64,000 nt of DNA. It comes from Anaerolineales bacterium (lineage in GTDB: Bacteria; Chloroflexota; Anaerolineae; Anaerolineales; UBA11579). The notes beneath the pieces are model-generated. The model was not told where the DNA came from. It saw only the letters and a list, made by a program, of their open reading frames with translations, and searched no databases. Made by a program: the position numbers and the translations under genes. This document shows positions 50,216 to 58,890 of the stretch, one piece after another. Within the stretch, counting starts at the first letter, position 1, and each line of letters begins with the position of its first letter. Location of the stretch: positions 1 to 64,000 of the forward strand of contig JAHCIJ010000002.1 in NCBI GenBank assembly GCA_026129255.1. Reading direction: 5' to 3'.

Positions 50216-50303
50216 GGAGAGGTGCCAGAGTGGACGAATGGGGCAGTCTCGAAAACTGTTGTGGTCCTTGGGGCCACCGAGGGTTCGAATCCCTCTCTCT
50301 CCG
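50216..50303 (+). tRNA. trnS: tRNA-Ser (CGA anticodon)
   Basis: A class II tRNA of 88 bases: acceptor GGAGAGG with TCTCTCC (one G-T pair), anticodon loop CTCGAAA (anticodon CGA), a long variable arm (about GTGGTCCTTGGGGCCAC), T arm GAGGG-TTCGAAT-CCCTC and discriminator G. The long variable arm is the serine identity element. Confidence 0.95.
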
Positions 50304-50320
50304 CTAGAAGAAAAATCTGG

Positions 50321-50388
50321 AACCACAAAGGCACAAAGGGTACAAAGGAAAGATTTAAAAACTTTGTGTTCCTTGTGCCTTTGTGGTT
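50321..50388. repeat. AACCACAAAGG inverted repeat after tRNA-Ser
   Basis: AACCACAAAGGCACAAAGG (50321-50339) and CCTTGTGCCTTTGTGGTT (50371-50388) are inverted with one bulged base. The interior is AT-rich. The element lies between tRNA-Ser and the winged-helix gene, and could also act as the tRNA terminator. It resembles a dispersed miniature repeat. Confidence 0.7.
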
Positions 50389-50418
50389 AATTAGCTTTTT
50401 GTTACAACTAACTTCACC

Positions 50419-51561
50419 ATGAAGCCTAACGAGATCCTTCAGCGCCGTCTGTCCAACCAGCACCTGGTAGCCAGTAACCTGCAAACTCCCCTGGAGGTCG
50501 TCTCGATGCAAGGGGCCGTGCAGTCGCAAGACTTCTACGGCGCGTTGTGGGGGCTGGCTGTGCGCCTGCCCGCTGTGTCTGTCTTTGCGGGGGCGCGAGG
50601 CGGCGCAGCTACCGAGCAACCAAGCAAGCCCCAATCCAGTTGGACTGAAAGCGAAGTGGAAGCCTGGTTCACCGACGGCCGCATCTTGCGCACCCACATT
50701 CTGCGCCCCACCTGGCATTTTGTCACGCCCGCTGACGTACGCTGGATGCTGATGCTCAGCGCGCCGCGCGTACATGCCCTCAATGCGTACATGTATCGCC
50801 AGCAGGGCGTGGATACTGCCACCCAGAAGCGCGCCGTGAAAATTTTACAGCGCAGCTTGGAGGGCGGCCGCCAGCTCACCCGCAGCGAGCTGGCGGCTGC
50901 GCTGGAAGCCAGCGGTGTGCTGGAGGCCAAGGGCCAGCGCCTGGCCTACATCGTCATGTTCGCTGAGCTGGAGGGTCTGCTCATCAGCGGCCCGCGGCGC
51001 GGCAAGCAGTTTACCTACATGCTGCTGGATGAACGCGCTCCCGCCCGCGGCCGTCTGCCAGCCCGCGCCGATGCGCTGGCCGAGCTGGCGCGGCGCTACT
51101 TCGGCGCCCGCGGCCCCGCCACTGCGCAAGACTTCGCCTGGTGGTCTGGCCTCACCGTGGCAGATTGCCGCGCCGGCGCCCAGGCCGCCGGGCTGCACAA
51201 CGCTGAGCTGAGCGGCAAAACCTACTGGTGGTCGGAGGCGCGCCCGCCCGCCAAAAGCGTCCGCGGTGCCTGGCTGCTGCCCAATTTTGACGAGTACGGC
51301 ATCGGCTTTGCGGATCGCAGCCATACTGAGCCAGCCGAATTCAAGTCATTCTGGGCGGGCGGCGCCCTGATGCTGCCACACTTCTATGTTGTCAATGGTC
51401 GCACCGCGGGCATGTGGAAGCGGGAGCTGGGCAAAGGAGAGGTGCACATTACCCTGCAGTCACCTTTCGGCCGCGCCGTAGTAGACGCCAAGGCGCTCGG
51501 AAGCAGCATCAAGCGCTTCGGGGAGTTTTTAGGGCTGAAGCCCGTGTTGACCCCGCTGTAA
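50419..51561 (+). CDS. Winged-helix DNA-binding domain protein (YcaQ/AlkZ-like)
   Basis: A 380-residue protein of the HTH_42/YcaQ superfamily: ILQRRLSNQHLVASNLQTPLEVVSMQGAVQSQDFYGALWGLAVRLP, then the catalytic-type region ILRTHILRPTWHFVTPADVRWML, and a C-terminal domain (WLLPNFDEYGIGFADRS and HFYVVNGRTAGMWKRELGKGEV). AlkZ members are DNA glycosylases for crosslinks; whether this branch is enzymatic is unknown. No ribosome binding site is evident; it may start from its own promoter. Confidence 0.82.
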   Translation: MKPNEILQRRLSNQHLVASNLQTPLEVVSMQGAVQSQDFYGALWGLAVRLPAVSVFAGARGGAATEQPSKPQSSWTESEVEAWFTDGRILRTHILRPTWHFVTPADVRWMLMLSAPRVHALNAYMYRQQGVDTATQKRAVKILQRSLEGGRQLTRSELAAALEASGVLEAKGQRLAYIVMFAELEGLLISGPRRGKQFTYMLLDERAPARGRLPARADALAELARRYFGARGPATAQDFAWWSGLTVADCRAGAQAAGLHNAELSGKTYWWSEARPPAKSVRGAWLLPNFDEYGIGFADRSHTEPAEFKSFWAGGALMLPHFYVVNGRTAGMWKRELGKGEVHITLQSPFGRAVVDAKALGSSIKRFGEFLGLKPVLTPL

Positions 51562-51694
51562 TCAAAGTTAAATTTCTTGTATCGCTGATGCCCATCTTTG
51601 TTGCTTGCTGATCAACGCGCCATTCCGAATAGAGTGACATGCACGGAAAAATTGCCAGTGGATAAGGCTATAATCGGTGCGCCGCTGACAAAAA

Positions 51695-52492
51695 ATGAAT
51701 GAAGAATCTGTAATTGCCCTTCGCATGGACGATGTTGGCGCCAGCAGCAAGCGCTATGAGGTGTACTCCAAAACTCACTGGCGCCTTGGCCGTTTTAACG
51801 TTTTCTCCGGTGATTGGCTGTTCTTTAAATACATCCCCCCGTTCAGAGCTTGGGGGCCTTACCGCGAATTATCGCCCCGCGAGTGGTTCAGTATTTTCGG
51901 TCTTCTAGAGCAGCGGCAGTGGAAGCTAACCGTTGGAGTTACGGCGGCGTGGGCTTCTGGCGAGTCGGATTTGATACCCTTCCCAGTTAAATTTCCTGCT
52001 GAAGCCAGTGCCTTGAAAGAAGGCCTGCAAGCCGGGTTGCTTGAGATCGCAAACCATGGGCTTACCCACTCAGTTTTGGCAAACAACGCCTTCAAACCGA
52101 AATGGTTCACGGGTAACCGCCGCTACCACCGAGAATTCTACGATTGGATTTCTCCAGAAGTTCATGAAGAGCATATTCAGAGATCTCAGCAGATCCTCCA
52201 GGATTATTTTAGTGTTCCGATCGTCACGCTGGTTCCTCCCGGCAATGTTTTTGCTGAGTACACACTCGATATTGCTGCTCGCTATGGGATCCAGTATGTT
52301 TCATGCAATACCCCCCCACGCCCAGATGGAACGCCCCAGGTTTTAGGCAACCGGGATACCTTGGCCTTTCACGACCGTGAGCTTGTGTTGGAGGGTTTGG
52401 GTTACTTTGATTCCATCACACCGGCTATAAGTAATAAACGTAGTGTTTTTGTGAAGGATTTGGCAGCTACCCTCGCAGGCGAGCCCGCATGA
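51695..52492 (+). CDS. Polysaccharide deacetylase-like (NodB-fold) protein
   Basis: A 265-residue protein with NodB-type metal residues: LRMDDVGAS (Asp pair, residues 10-11) and NHGLTHS (HxxxH, about 118-122), followed by VTLVPPGNVFAEYTLDIAARYGIQYVSCN. This matches a zinc-dependent carbohydrate deacetylase acting on surface or exported glycans. There is no signal peptide, so it is probably cytoplasmic. TATAAT at about 51669 gives a short leader. Overlaps the next gene by four bases. Confidence 0.78.
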   Translation: MNEESVIALRMDDVGASSKRYEVYSKTHWRLGRFNVFSGDWLFFKYIPPFRAWGPYRELSPREWFSIFGLLEQRQWKLTVGVTAAWASGESDLIPFPVKFPAEASALKEGLQAGLLEIANHGLTHSVLANNAFKPKWFTGNRRYHREFYDWISPEVHEEHIQRSQQILQDYFSVPIVTLVPPGNVFAEYTLDIAARYGIQYVSCNTPPRPDGTPQVLGNRDTLAFHDRELVLEGLGYFDSITPAISNKRSVFVKDLAATLAGEPA

Positions 52493-53160
52493 ACTGGCGC
52501 CAACGAATCGACAGGTGGTTGGCGATTTCCGTTCGCAGACACCACCTTGACCGTGATCTTGAAAGTTTCCAGGAGACTATTTCGGGACATGTGCTTGAGA
52601 TTGGGGCTGGGCACGCCAACCGGCGCGGCGAATTTGTGCCACCCTTCGCCGCCGCCAAGTCTTGGATTTTTGTCGACATCACTCGCCGGGGTAGGCCTGA
52701 TGTGCAGGCAGATGTGCTGAAGCTCCCGCTGGTGAACAGCGTTTTCCAGACTGCAATTTGCCTCGAAGTTCTTGAGTATGTGCCAGACCCTGTTGGGGCC
52801 CTGCGGGAGATACGTCGCACACTTTCCCCACGAGCCAGGCTGATGCTTTCGGTGCCCTTCATGCACAGACAGGATAGCACGGGTGATCTGTGGCGATTTA
52901 CTCGTGCAGGTATAGAGCACATCGTGCGCCAAGCGGGGTTTCAGGTCAATGAGATTCGTGCACAAGGGGCTGGGTTGGCAGTGGCCGCTGGTATTCTTAA
53001 ATTCTGGCTACACAACCATCCCAGCCGCCTCTGGGCTGGGCGTCTTGCGTATCCGTTTGTCCAGTGGCTATGGCGGCGAGACGCACAAACTGCCGGCGCC
53101 ATAGCCAGCCTGGCTGATTTTTCCACCGGGTACCTGGTGCTTGCCCAGCGCGATGACTAA
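52489..53160 (+). CDS. SAM-dependent methyltransferase (surface glycan cluster)
   Basis: A 223-residue class I methyltransferase: motif I GHVLEIGAGHANRRGEFVPPF, motif II SWIFVDITRRGRPDVQADVLKLPLVNSVFQTAICLEVLEYVPDPVGALREIRRTLSPRARLMLSVPFMH, the Methyltransf_11 pattern. A C-terminal hydrophobic segment may bring it to the membrane. It probably methylates a sugar or lipid-linked glycan. ATGA-type overlap with the deacetylase, and a short overlap with the glycosyltransferase downstream. Confidence 0.85.
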   Translation: MNWRQRIDRWLAISVRRHHLDRDLESFQETISGHVLEIGAGHANRRGEFVPPFAAAKSWIFVDITRRGRPDVQADVLKLPLVNSVFQTAICLEVLEYVPDPVGALREIRRTLSPRARLMLSVPFMHRQDSTGDLWRFTRAGIEHIVRQAGFQVNEIRAQGAGLAVAAGILKFWLHNHPSRLWAGRLAYPFVQWLWRRDAQTAGAIASLADFSTGYLVLAQRDD

Positions 53161-54136
53161 GCTGCGCGTTTGTATCCCCATTGAGTTCAAGGCGCAGGGC
53201 GGCGGTTTCTATTTTCTGCGCTCTTTTGAGCAGCACCTTCAAAAGATGGGCTGGCTGGTTACCTCGAATATCTCAGCCAACTACGATGTGCTGTTTACGA
53301 ATCACTGGATGGTCTCCCCAAGGCAGATCGCTTCCGCCTTGCGCCGCCGACCAAGCCTTTGCGTTGTGCAACGCATTGATGGGGCAGCTCAAGATTATGG
53401 CCGTGGTGCCGAATCCGACTTCATTCAGGCCCAGGTGAATGTCTTTGCTGACCTCACCATATTCCAAAGCGAATATTGTCGCTTCAGTACACGCCAAAAA
53501 TTCAATGTTATTGCCCAGGATGGACCGGTTATCCATAATCCTGTGGATCTGGAGCAATTTTCACCTGAGGGGGACCGTCGCCAACTTGCGGGACAAATGC
53601 GGTTTGCGGCAATATCCTGGAGCACTAATCCTCGCAAGGGCGCTGCCAGCCTCTATGAGATTGCTCGTCAAAACCCACAAGTTCATATCTACTTGTGCGG
53701 TAACTATCTGGATGCGCCCGACTTGCCTAATCTGCACCCCATGGGTGTGCTGGGTCGTGAAGAACTCGCTCAAATTTTGAGGTCCTGTAGCGCTTTGCTT
53801 ACCTTCTCGGAAAACGAAGCTTGCCCCAATCACGTGTTGGAAGCCTTGGCCAGCGGATTGCCTGTACTTTATATTGATAGCGGGGCGATGAGCGAGGTCG
53901 TAGGTGATGCCGGTTACCCGGTGAGTGTAGAAACTTTTCCGCTTGTGTTAACCAAGTTGCAGGCGGATCACGAGCAATTGGTTAAACGAGCACGTTCCCG
54001 CGCTGAACAGCATTTTGATCCCAATAGAATATTTAATGCCTATATGGAACAGATCCAGAATGCGTATCAGCGCACTCGCCGCATAAATTTCGCCCGTTCG
54101 GTACGCGCCTGGAATGCTTTACTCTCACGGCGCTAA
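53153..54136 (+). CDS. Glycosyltransferase family 4
   Basis: A 327-residue GT-B enzyme. The C-terminal nucleotide-sugar half has NPVDLEQFSPEGD, WSTNPRKGAASLYEIARQNP, and the GT4 EX7E motif in ENEACPNHVLEALASGLPVL. The N-terminal half (LRVCIPIEFKAQGGGFYFLRSFEQHLQKMGW) binds the acceptor. It adds a sugar to an envelope glycan. I take the ATG at 53153, inside the last codons of the methyltransferase gene; TTG 53141 is an alternative. Its end overlaps the converging methyltransferase by 12 bases. Confidence 0.85.
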   Translation: MTKLRVCIPIEFKAQGGGFYFLRSFEQHLQKMGWLVTSNISANYDVLFTNHWMVSPRQIASALRRRPSLCVVQRIDGAAQDYGRGAESDFIQAQVNVFADLTIFQSEYCRFSTRQKFNVIAQDGPVIHNPVDLEQFSPEGDRRQLAGQMRFAAISWSTNPRKGAASLYEIARQNPQVHIYLCGNYLDAPDLPNLHPMGVLGREELAQILRSCSALLTFSENEACPNHVLEALASGLPVLYIDSGAMSEVVGDAGYPVSVETFPLVLTKLQADHEQLVKRARSRAEQHFDPNRIFNAYMEQIQNAYQRTRRINFARSVRAWNALLSRR

Positions 54137-54874
54137 CTCCGCCCACACTTCACCCCAGTGCACTTCCAGGTGCGTGAGTGTGAGGCCTGCCGCGAGGGTC
54201 TCCTCGGCGAAGCTTTCCAATGTGTATTCGGTTTTGTGGTCCAGGTCCAGGCGCCACTCCACGCCCAATTCCTTCTTGAGCGGCACGCGCCAATCGCGCT
54301 CGAACAGCGGCACGCGGATGAAGATGCGCTTGGCTTGCGTTTTTTGCATGGCTGCGCGTAAAAAATCCGGCCGTTCGTGGATGTGCTCCAATACATTGGA
54401 AAGCACTACAGTGTCGTAGGGGAGGTCCACTTCGAGCTGCAAGGCATCCTGCACCGTGAAGGTCAGGTTCTTGTGCACGAAGCGCTTTTGCGCCTCGGCA
54501 ATACTTTCCACGTTCAGATCCACTCCGTGCACGATGGCCCCAGCCCGATCGGCGATGTCGAAGGCCACCGCGCCCATGCCGCAACCGATATCCAGCACGC
54601 GCTCGCCGGGTTTGATGCGCTCGACGAAGAAATCGTGATAGGCCGTATGGCGGTGCTTGGTGTGCACGCCGTTGTTGTACTTGACCGCCAGTGGGCCTTG
54701 CAATGCATACAGCTCTGCATCCAGGCGGAAGAGGAAGCGCAGCGCCTCATCTGCCGGCAGCGCTGCAGCGCGTTGCTGGATCTGGCGCGTCAGCATGCCC
54801 TCGAATACCGGCAGTGGCAGCCTGGCCGCAAGCCAGCTCAGCAGCTTGGAAAAGATGCGGACGATGCGGGTCAT
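54125..54874 (-). CDS. SAM-dependent methyltransferase
   Basis: A 249-residue methyltransferase: motif I RVLDIGCGMGAVAFDIADRAG (about residues 93-113), then VHGVDLNVESIAEAQKRF and LPYDTVVLSNVLEHIHERPDFLRAAMQ. An N-terminal helical extension of about 90 residues (TRIVRIFSKLLSWLAARLP) may bind membrane. It follows the next methyltransferase gene with a 4-base overlap, and both probably decorate the same surface glycan from the opposite strand of the cluster. Confidence 0.85.
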   Translation of the reverse strand: MTRIVRIFSKLLSWLAARLPLPVFEGMLTRQIQQRAAALPADEALRFLFRLDAELYALQGPLAVKYNNGVHTKHRHTAYHDFFVERIKPGERVLDIGCGMGAVAFDIADRAGAIVHGVDLNVESIAEAQKRFVHKNLTFTVQDALQLEVDLPYDTVVLSNVLEHIHERPDFLRAAMQKTQAKRIFIRVPLFERDWRVPLKKELGVEWRLDLDHKTEYTLESFAEETLAAGLTLTHLEVHWGEVWAELAP

Positions 54875-55692
54875 GCGCTCCTCGGCGGCAGCTTCTTGAG
54901 GAAGATATTCTGGTCTCGCCCGATGCCGAAACGCTGGGCGAACCAGTAGTGCAGCCGGTTGCGGCTACGCACCGCCGCCCACTCCTGCAGCCAGGGTGGA
55001 TCGATCCGTTGCACTAGTGCGTTGTGTGCAAAGAAAATTCGGTTAAGTTGTGGAGCCGTCACAAAATTCACGCTGCGCAGGAAGGCGGTAGAGCGGCCTT
55101 GCAATAGCAACTGCAGCGCGGCCAGCCAGCGCGGCGAGAAGGGCAAGCGATTCATCTTGTAGTGACCCTCATAGGGAAAGCGATAATCCGGTGTTTGGAT
55201 GTACACCGTGCCGCCTACCTTGCACACGCGCAGCATCTCATCTACGGAGCGCGCTATATCTTGCACATGTTCGATCACGGTGTAGCAATATACAAAATCG
55301 AAGCTTTCGTCTGGGTATGGAATGTCCTCCGCGCCAGCCTGCTTGAAATTTTGGCGCGGCAGGCCGTGCAGATCTGCCTTAAGATGCAGGATCTCAATGG
55401 CCTTGTCATAGGGCTCTATACCGTGTACTTCTGCACCGCGCTGCGTGAGCACCACACTTTCAGCGCCGGTGCCCGCACCAACCACTAGCACGCGCTGGCC
55501 GGTGAAACTCTGCCCGGTCCAGTCTTCGATCTTGCGGATGTGCGGCTCGGCAAAGCTGCGCTCTTCGTCCAGGCGGGTTTCGACGCGCTCGCGCCAATCT
55601 CGCAGACTCAGGTCTTTGCGGTAGTAGTTCTCATAATACTGGCGTAACAGGGCTTCGATCTGCGCGGCTAGTTCGTTTTGGGCTTCACTCAT
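54871..55692 (-). CDS. SAM-dependent methyltransferase
   Basis: A 273-residue class I methyltransferase: motif I RVLVVGAGTGAESVVLTQRGAEVHGIEPYDKAI and the acceptor region FDFVYCYTVIEHVQDIARSVDEMLRVCKVGGTVYIQTPDYRFPYEGHYKMNRLPFSP, resembling C-methyl/O-methyl enzymes of polysaccharide clusters. -10 CATAAT (55700-55705) lies seven bases before the ATG, a leaderless pattern. It is the first gene of this minus-strand pair. Confidence 0.85.
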   Translation of the reverse strand: MSEAQNELAAQIEALLRQYYENYYRKDLSLRDWRERVETRLDEERSFAEPHIRKIEDWTGQSFTGQRVLVVGAGTGAESVVLTQRGAEVHGIEPYDKAIEILHLKADLHGLPRQNFKQAGAEDIPYPDESFDFVYCYTVIEHVQDIARSVDEMLRVCKVGGTVYIQTPDYRFPYEGHYKMNRLPFSPRWLAALQLLLQGRSTAFLRSVNFVTAPQLNRIFFAHNALVQRIDPPWLQEWAAVRSRNRLHYWFAQRFGIGRDQNIFLKKLPPRSA

Positions 55693-55859
55693 ATGTTTGA
55701 TTATGCTTCATTTCTTAGATTGATTTTAGCTGTTGATTCTAATCCCCAGTGATTGCTAATACGAATCCAATATCGCGTTAACACCCTTCTTGTGTTCATA
55801 GTCTATTCTCTAGAACGTATGTGACTAAACCATACAAACTTACTAATAGGAGAATCAAC

Positions 55860-57767
55860 ATGTCTAAAATTATCGGTATTGACCTGGGTACCACCAACAG
55901 CGTCGTCGCCACCATTGAGGGAGGCGAGCCCACCGTCATCTCCACAGCAGAGGGCGGTCGTTTGCTGCCCTCCGTAGTTGCCTTTGGCAAGAACGGCGAG
56001 CGCATGGTGGGACAGACCGCCAAACGCCAGGCGGTGATCAACCCTGAGAACACCGTTTCCTCCATCAAGCGCTTCATCGGCCGCCGCTTTGCAGATGTGG
56101 CCACTGAGCGCGCGATGGTGCCCTACGAGGTAACCGAAGGCGCAGGTGGCGACGCCCGCGTCAAGCTGCCTGCCACAGGCAAGGAATACAGCCCGCAGGA
56201 GATCTCAGCCATGGTGCTTGGCAAGCTGAAGGCGGATGCCGAAGCTTACCTGGGCGAGAAGGTCAGCCAGGCGGTCATCACCGTCCCGGCCTACTTTAAT
56301 GACAGCCAGCGCCAGGCCACCAAGGACGCCGGCAAGATCGCTGGCTTGGAAGTCCTGCGTATCATCAATGAGCCTACGGCTGCTGCATTGGCCTACGGGC
56401 TGGACAAGAAATCCAACGAAACCATCCTGGTCTTCGACCTGGGTGGCGGCACCTTCGATGTCAGCCTGTTGGAAGTGGGCGATGGTGTGATCGAGGTCAA
56501 GAGCACCAACGGCGATACCCAGCTGGGTGGTGATGACTGGGATGAAGCCATCGTGAACTGGCTGGCCGACGAATACAAAAAGGAGCAGGGCATCGATCTG
56601 CGCGCTGACCGCCAGGCACTGCAGCGCCTGCGTGAAGCCGCCGAGAAGGCCAAGATCGAGCTCTCCACGCTGAACGAGACGGAGATCAATCTGCCTTACG
56701 TCACAGCCGATGCGTCTGGCCCCAAGCATTTGCAGTACAAGCTCAGCCGCGCCAAGTTTGAGCAGCTTACTGAGAACCTACTGACTCGCCTGCGCGGCCC
56801 CTTTGAGGCCGCGATGAAGGATGCCGGCATTCAAGCCAGCGCCATCAATGAGGTGGTGTTGGTGGGTGGTAGCACCCGTATGCCCATGGTGCAGGAGCTG
56901 GTCCGTACGCTCAGCGGCAAGGAGCCGCACAAGGGGGTGAATCCGGATGAGGTTGTTGCTATCGGCGCCGCCATTCAGGCCGGCGTGCTGGGCGGCGATG
57001 TCAAGGATGTGCTGCTGCTGGATGTCACTCCGCTCTCCCTGGGCGTGGAAACCATGGGCGGCGTGATGACTAAGATGATCGAGCGCAACACCACCATCCC
57101 GGTGAAGAAAACCGAGGTGTACTCCACTGCGGACGACAATCAGACTGCAGTCGATATCCATATCCTGCAGGGCGAGCGCACACAGGCCAACGACAACATG
57201 AGCCTGGGCCACTTCCGCCTGGACGGTATTCCCGTTGCCCCGCGCGGCGTGCCGCAGGTTGAGGTCACCTTTGACATCGACGCCAACGGTATCCTCAGCG
57301 TAACCGCCAAGGACAAGGCCAGTGGCAAGCAGCAAAGCATCACCGTCACCGCCTCCACAAACCTGAGCAAGGATGAAGTGGAGCGCATGGTGGAGCAGGC
57401 TCGCCAGCACGAAGGCGAGGACCGCCAGCGCCGTGAACTGGTGGAAGCGCGCAACGCTGCTGATGGCTTGGCGTACCAGACCGAGAAGACCCTGAAGGAC
57501 CTGGGTGACAAGGTTCCTGCCGTCGAACGCAGCAACATTGAGGCCAAAGTGCAGGAGTTGCGCAAGGCTATTGAAGGCGAGGATCGTAACCGTATCAAGC
57601 AACTCAGCGATGATTTGCAGAACGCGTTCCACGCCCTTAGCCAGCAGCTGTATGCGCAAGACGCGGCAGCTGGCCCGCGCAGCGAAGCTGCGCACAATGG
57701 CAACGGAGCCAATGGGCACACGGCCCCCGACGAAGGCGTAGTGGAAGGCGAATTCCGCGAAGCCTAG
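55860..57767 (+). CDS. dnaK: Chaperone DnaK (Hsp70)
   Basis: A 635-residue Hsp70. The ATPase domain starts [17 protein letters not shown], with [53 protein letters not shown] and [13 protein letters not shown]. The substrate domain has [14 protein letters not shown]. The C-terminal tail ([17 protein letters not shown]) replaces the EEVD-like end. AGGAG precedes the ATG at 55860; the longer frame to 55821 is unnecessary. GrpE, DnaJ and HrcA are not adjacent, and I see no CIRCE operator upstream. Confidence 0.98.
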   Translation: MSKIIGIDLGTTNSVVATIEGGEPTVISTAEGGRLLPSVVAFGKNGERMVGQTAKRQAVINPENTVSSIKRFIGRRFADVATERAMVPYEVTEGAGGDARVKLPATGKEYSPQEISAMVLGKLKADAEAYLGEKVSQAVITVPAYFNDSQRQATKDAGKIAGLEVLRIINEPTAAALAYGLDKKSNETILVFDLGGGTFDVSLLEVGDGVIEVKSTNGDTQLGGDDWDEAIVNWLADEYKKEQGIDLRADRQALQRLREAAEKAKIELSTLNETEINLPYVTADASGPKHLQYKLSRAKFEQLTENLLTRLRGPFEAAMKDAGIQASAINEVVLVGGSTRMPMVQELVRTLSGKEPHKGVNPDEVVAIGAAIQAGVLGGDVKDVLLLDVTPLSLGVETMGGVMTKMIERNTTIPVKKTEVYSTADDNQTAVDIHILQGERTQANDNMSLGHFRLDGIPVAPRGVPQVEVTFDIDANGILSVTAKDKASGKQQSITVTASTNLSKDEVERMVEQARQHEGEDRQRRELVEARNAADGLAYQTEKTLKDLGDKVPAVERSNIEAKVQELRKAIEGEDRNRIKQLSDDLQNAFHALSQQLYAQDAAAGPRSEAAHNGNGANGHTAPDEGVVEGEFREA

Positions 57768-57789
57768 CCTTAAACTGCAAACTTCTAAC

Positions 57790-57820
57790 AAAAAATGCGA
57801 GCCATTGGCTCGCATTTTTT
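57790..57820. terminator. Terminator of dnaK
   Basis: AAAAATGCGAGCC pairs with GGCTCGCATTTTTT around ATT. It also faces the minus-strand propeller gene and can serve both. Confidence 0.9.
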
Positions 57821-57849
57821 AGTTGTTGGGCGATTCAAAAGCTCTCCTA

Positions 57850-58890
57850 CTAATCTTCTCCTCCACCCTCCAACGCCTCTACCACCATCACCGGCGACCA
57901 GGCCGGCAACAACGCATACGGGCTGGCGGTCGGCAGGTGCCATTGGTTGCTGGGGTCAGCGAACTCCATGATGAACAGTTGGAAATTGCCCGCCCGCGAG
58001 GAGTGGAACACAATGTAGCGCCCATCTGGCGAGAAGGTAGCGTGGCCGTCTTCCGAAGGGTTGTCGGTGAGCTGGGTAACATCGCTGCCATCCGGGCGCA
58101 TCATGTAAATGTCGGCGTTGCCGTTACGCCAGGTCTCGAACACGATCCACTCGCCATCCGGCGACCAGCTTGGCCGCCAGTCCAGGCCCCACTGGTCGGT
58201 CAGTTGGCGCAGGTCTGTGCCATCGGCGTTGATGATGAAGATCTCCGAGTTGCCCGTGCGCCGCGAGGTGAACACGATCTGCTCCCCATCCGGCGACCAG
58301 GCCGGCTCGTAGTCGTAGCCGGGGTGGTCGGTCAGCTGCAGCAGCTCGTTGCCTTCCATATCGATGATGAACAGGTCGCGGTTGCCATCCCGCTCCGACA
58401 TATAGACCAGCTTGGTGCCATCCGGCGAGAAGCTGGGATAGCAGTCAAAGCCCGGCATCGAGGTCAGCGCAAACGGCTCGCGCTCGGCCAGCGTCATGTA
58501 ATAGATATCGCGCGAGACGTCTGCATTCGGGATGGCATCGTAGGCGATGCCGCTGCCATCCGGCGCCCACACCGGCGCCTCGGCGAAACCGTTGGGGAAA
58601 TCGCCGGTCAGGTTGATCTCCTCACTGCCATCCGGGCGTATCAGCCACACGTCCCGGCGCCCCTCGATGCTGGCGGTGAAGGTGATCCAGCCCATCTCGT
58701 GCAGCTCCACGGCCGTCTCGGGCGCTATCGTGGCTACCGCTTGCGGGGTCGGCGTGGCCGTGCTGGCTACGGCGGGCGCAGGGGTGCGTGTCGGCAGCCG
58801 GGTATCCGGCGGTGTCAGGCAGCCTGCCAACAGGCTGGCCAGCAGCAACGCAAACAGGGCACGCGGGTGGCAGTGGGCTGGCTGTATCAA
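57850..58890 (-). CDS. TolB-like PD40 beta-propeller lipoprotein
   Basis: A 346-residue lipoprotein (lipobox LLAGC, Cys about 24) with a Thr/Pro-rich spacer and six or so PD40 repeats: WAPDGSGIAYD, FSPDGTKLVYMSERDGNRDLFIID, WSPDGEQIVFTSRRTGNSEIFIIN, WSPDGEWIVFETWRNGNADIYMM and FSPDGRYIVFHSSRAGNFQLFIM. Like TolB it probably scaffolds envelope proteins. Its ATG overlaps the nuclease stop by four bases, an odd pairing for a cytoplasmic enzyme and a lipoprotein. Confidence 0.88.
   Translation of the reverse strand: MIQPAHCHPRALFALLLASLLAGCLTPPDTRLPTRTPAPAVASTATPTPQAVATIAPETAVELHEMGWITFTASIEGRRDVWLIRPDGSEEINLTGDFPNGFAEAPVWAPDGSGIAYDAIPNADVSRDIYYMTLAEREPFALTSMPGFDCYPSFSPDGTKLVYMSERDGNRDLFIIDMEGNELLQLTDHPGYDYEPAWSPDGEQIVFTSRRTGNSEIFIINADGTDLRQLTDQWGLDWRPSWSPDGEWIVFETWRNGNADIYMMRPDGSDVTQLTDNPSEDGHATFSPDGRYIVFHSSRAGNFQLFIMEFADPSNQWHLPTASPYALLPAWSPVMVVEALEGGGED

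Noticed and set aside
50101..50775. A 224-codon minus-strand open frame across tRNA-Ser
   Set aside because: It covers the tRNA and the inverted repeat and part of the winged-helix gene; composition is non-coding.
55700..55860. CIRCE (HrcA) operator upstream of dnaK
   Set aside because: No TTAGCACTC-N9-GAGTGCTAA or near match can be found between the divergent start and the dnaK ribosome binding site.
56778..57815. A 345-codon minus-strand open frame
   Set aside because: Antisense of dnaK; no independent promoter or domain. It was not taken as the GDH-like antisense hsp70 protein.
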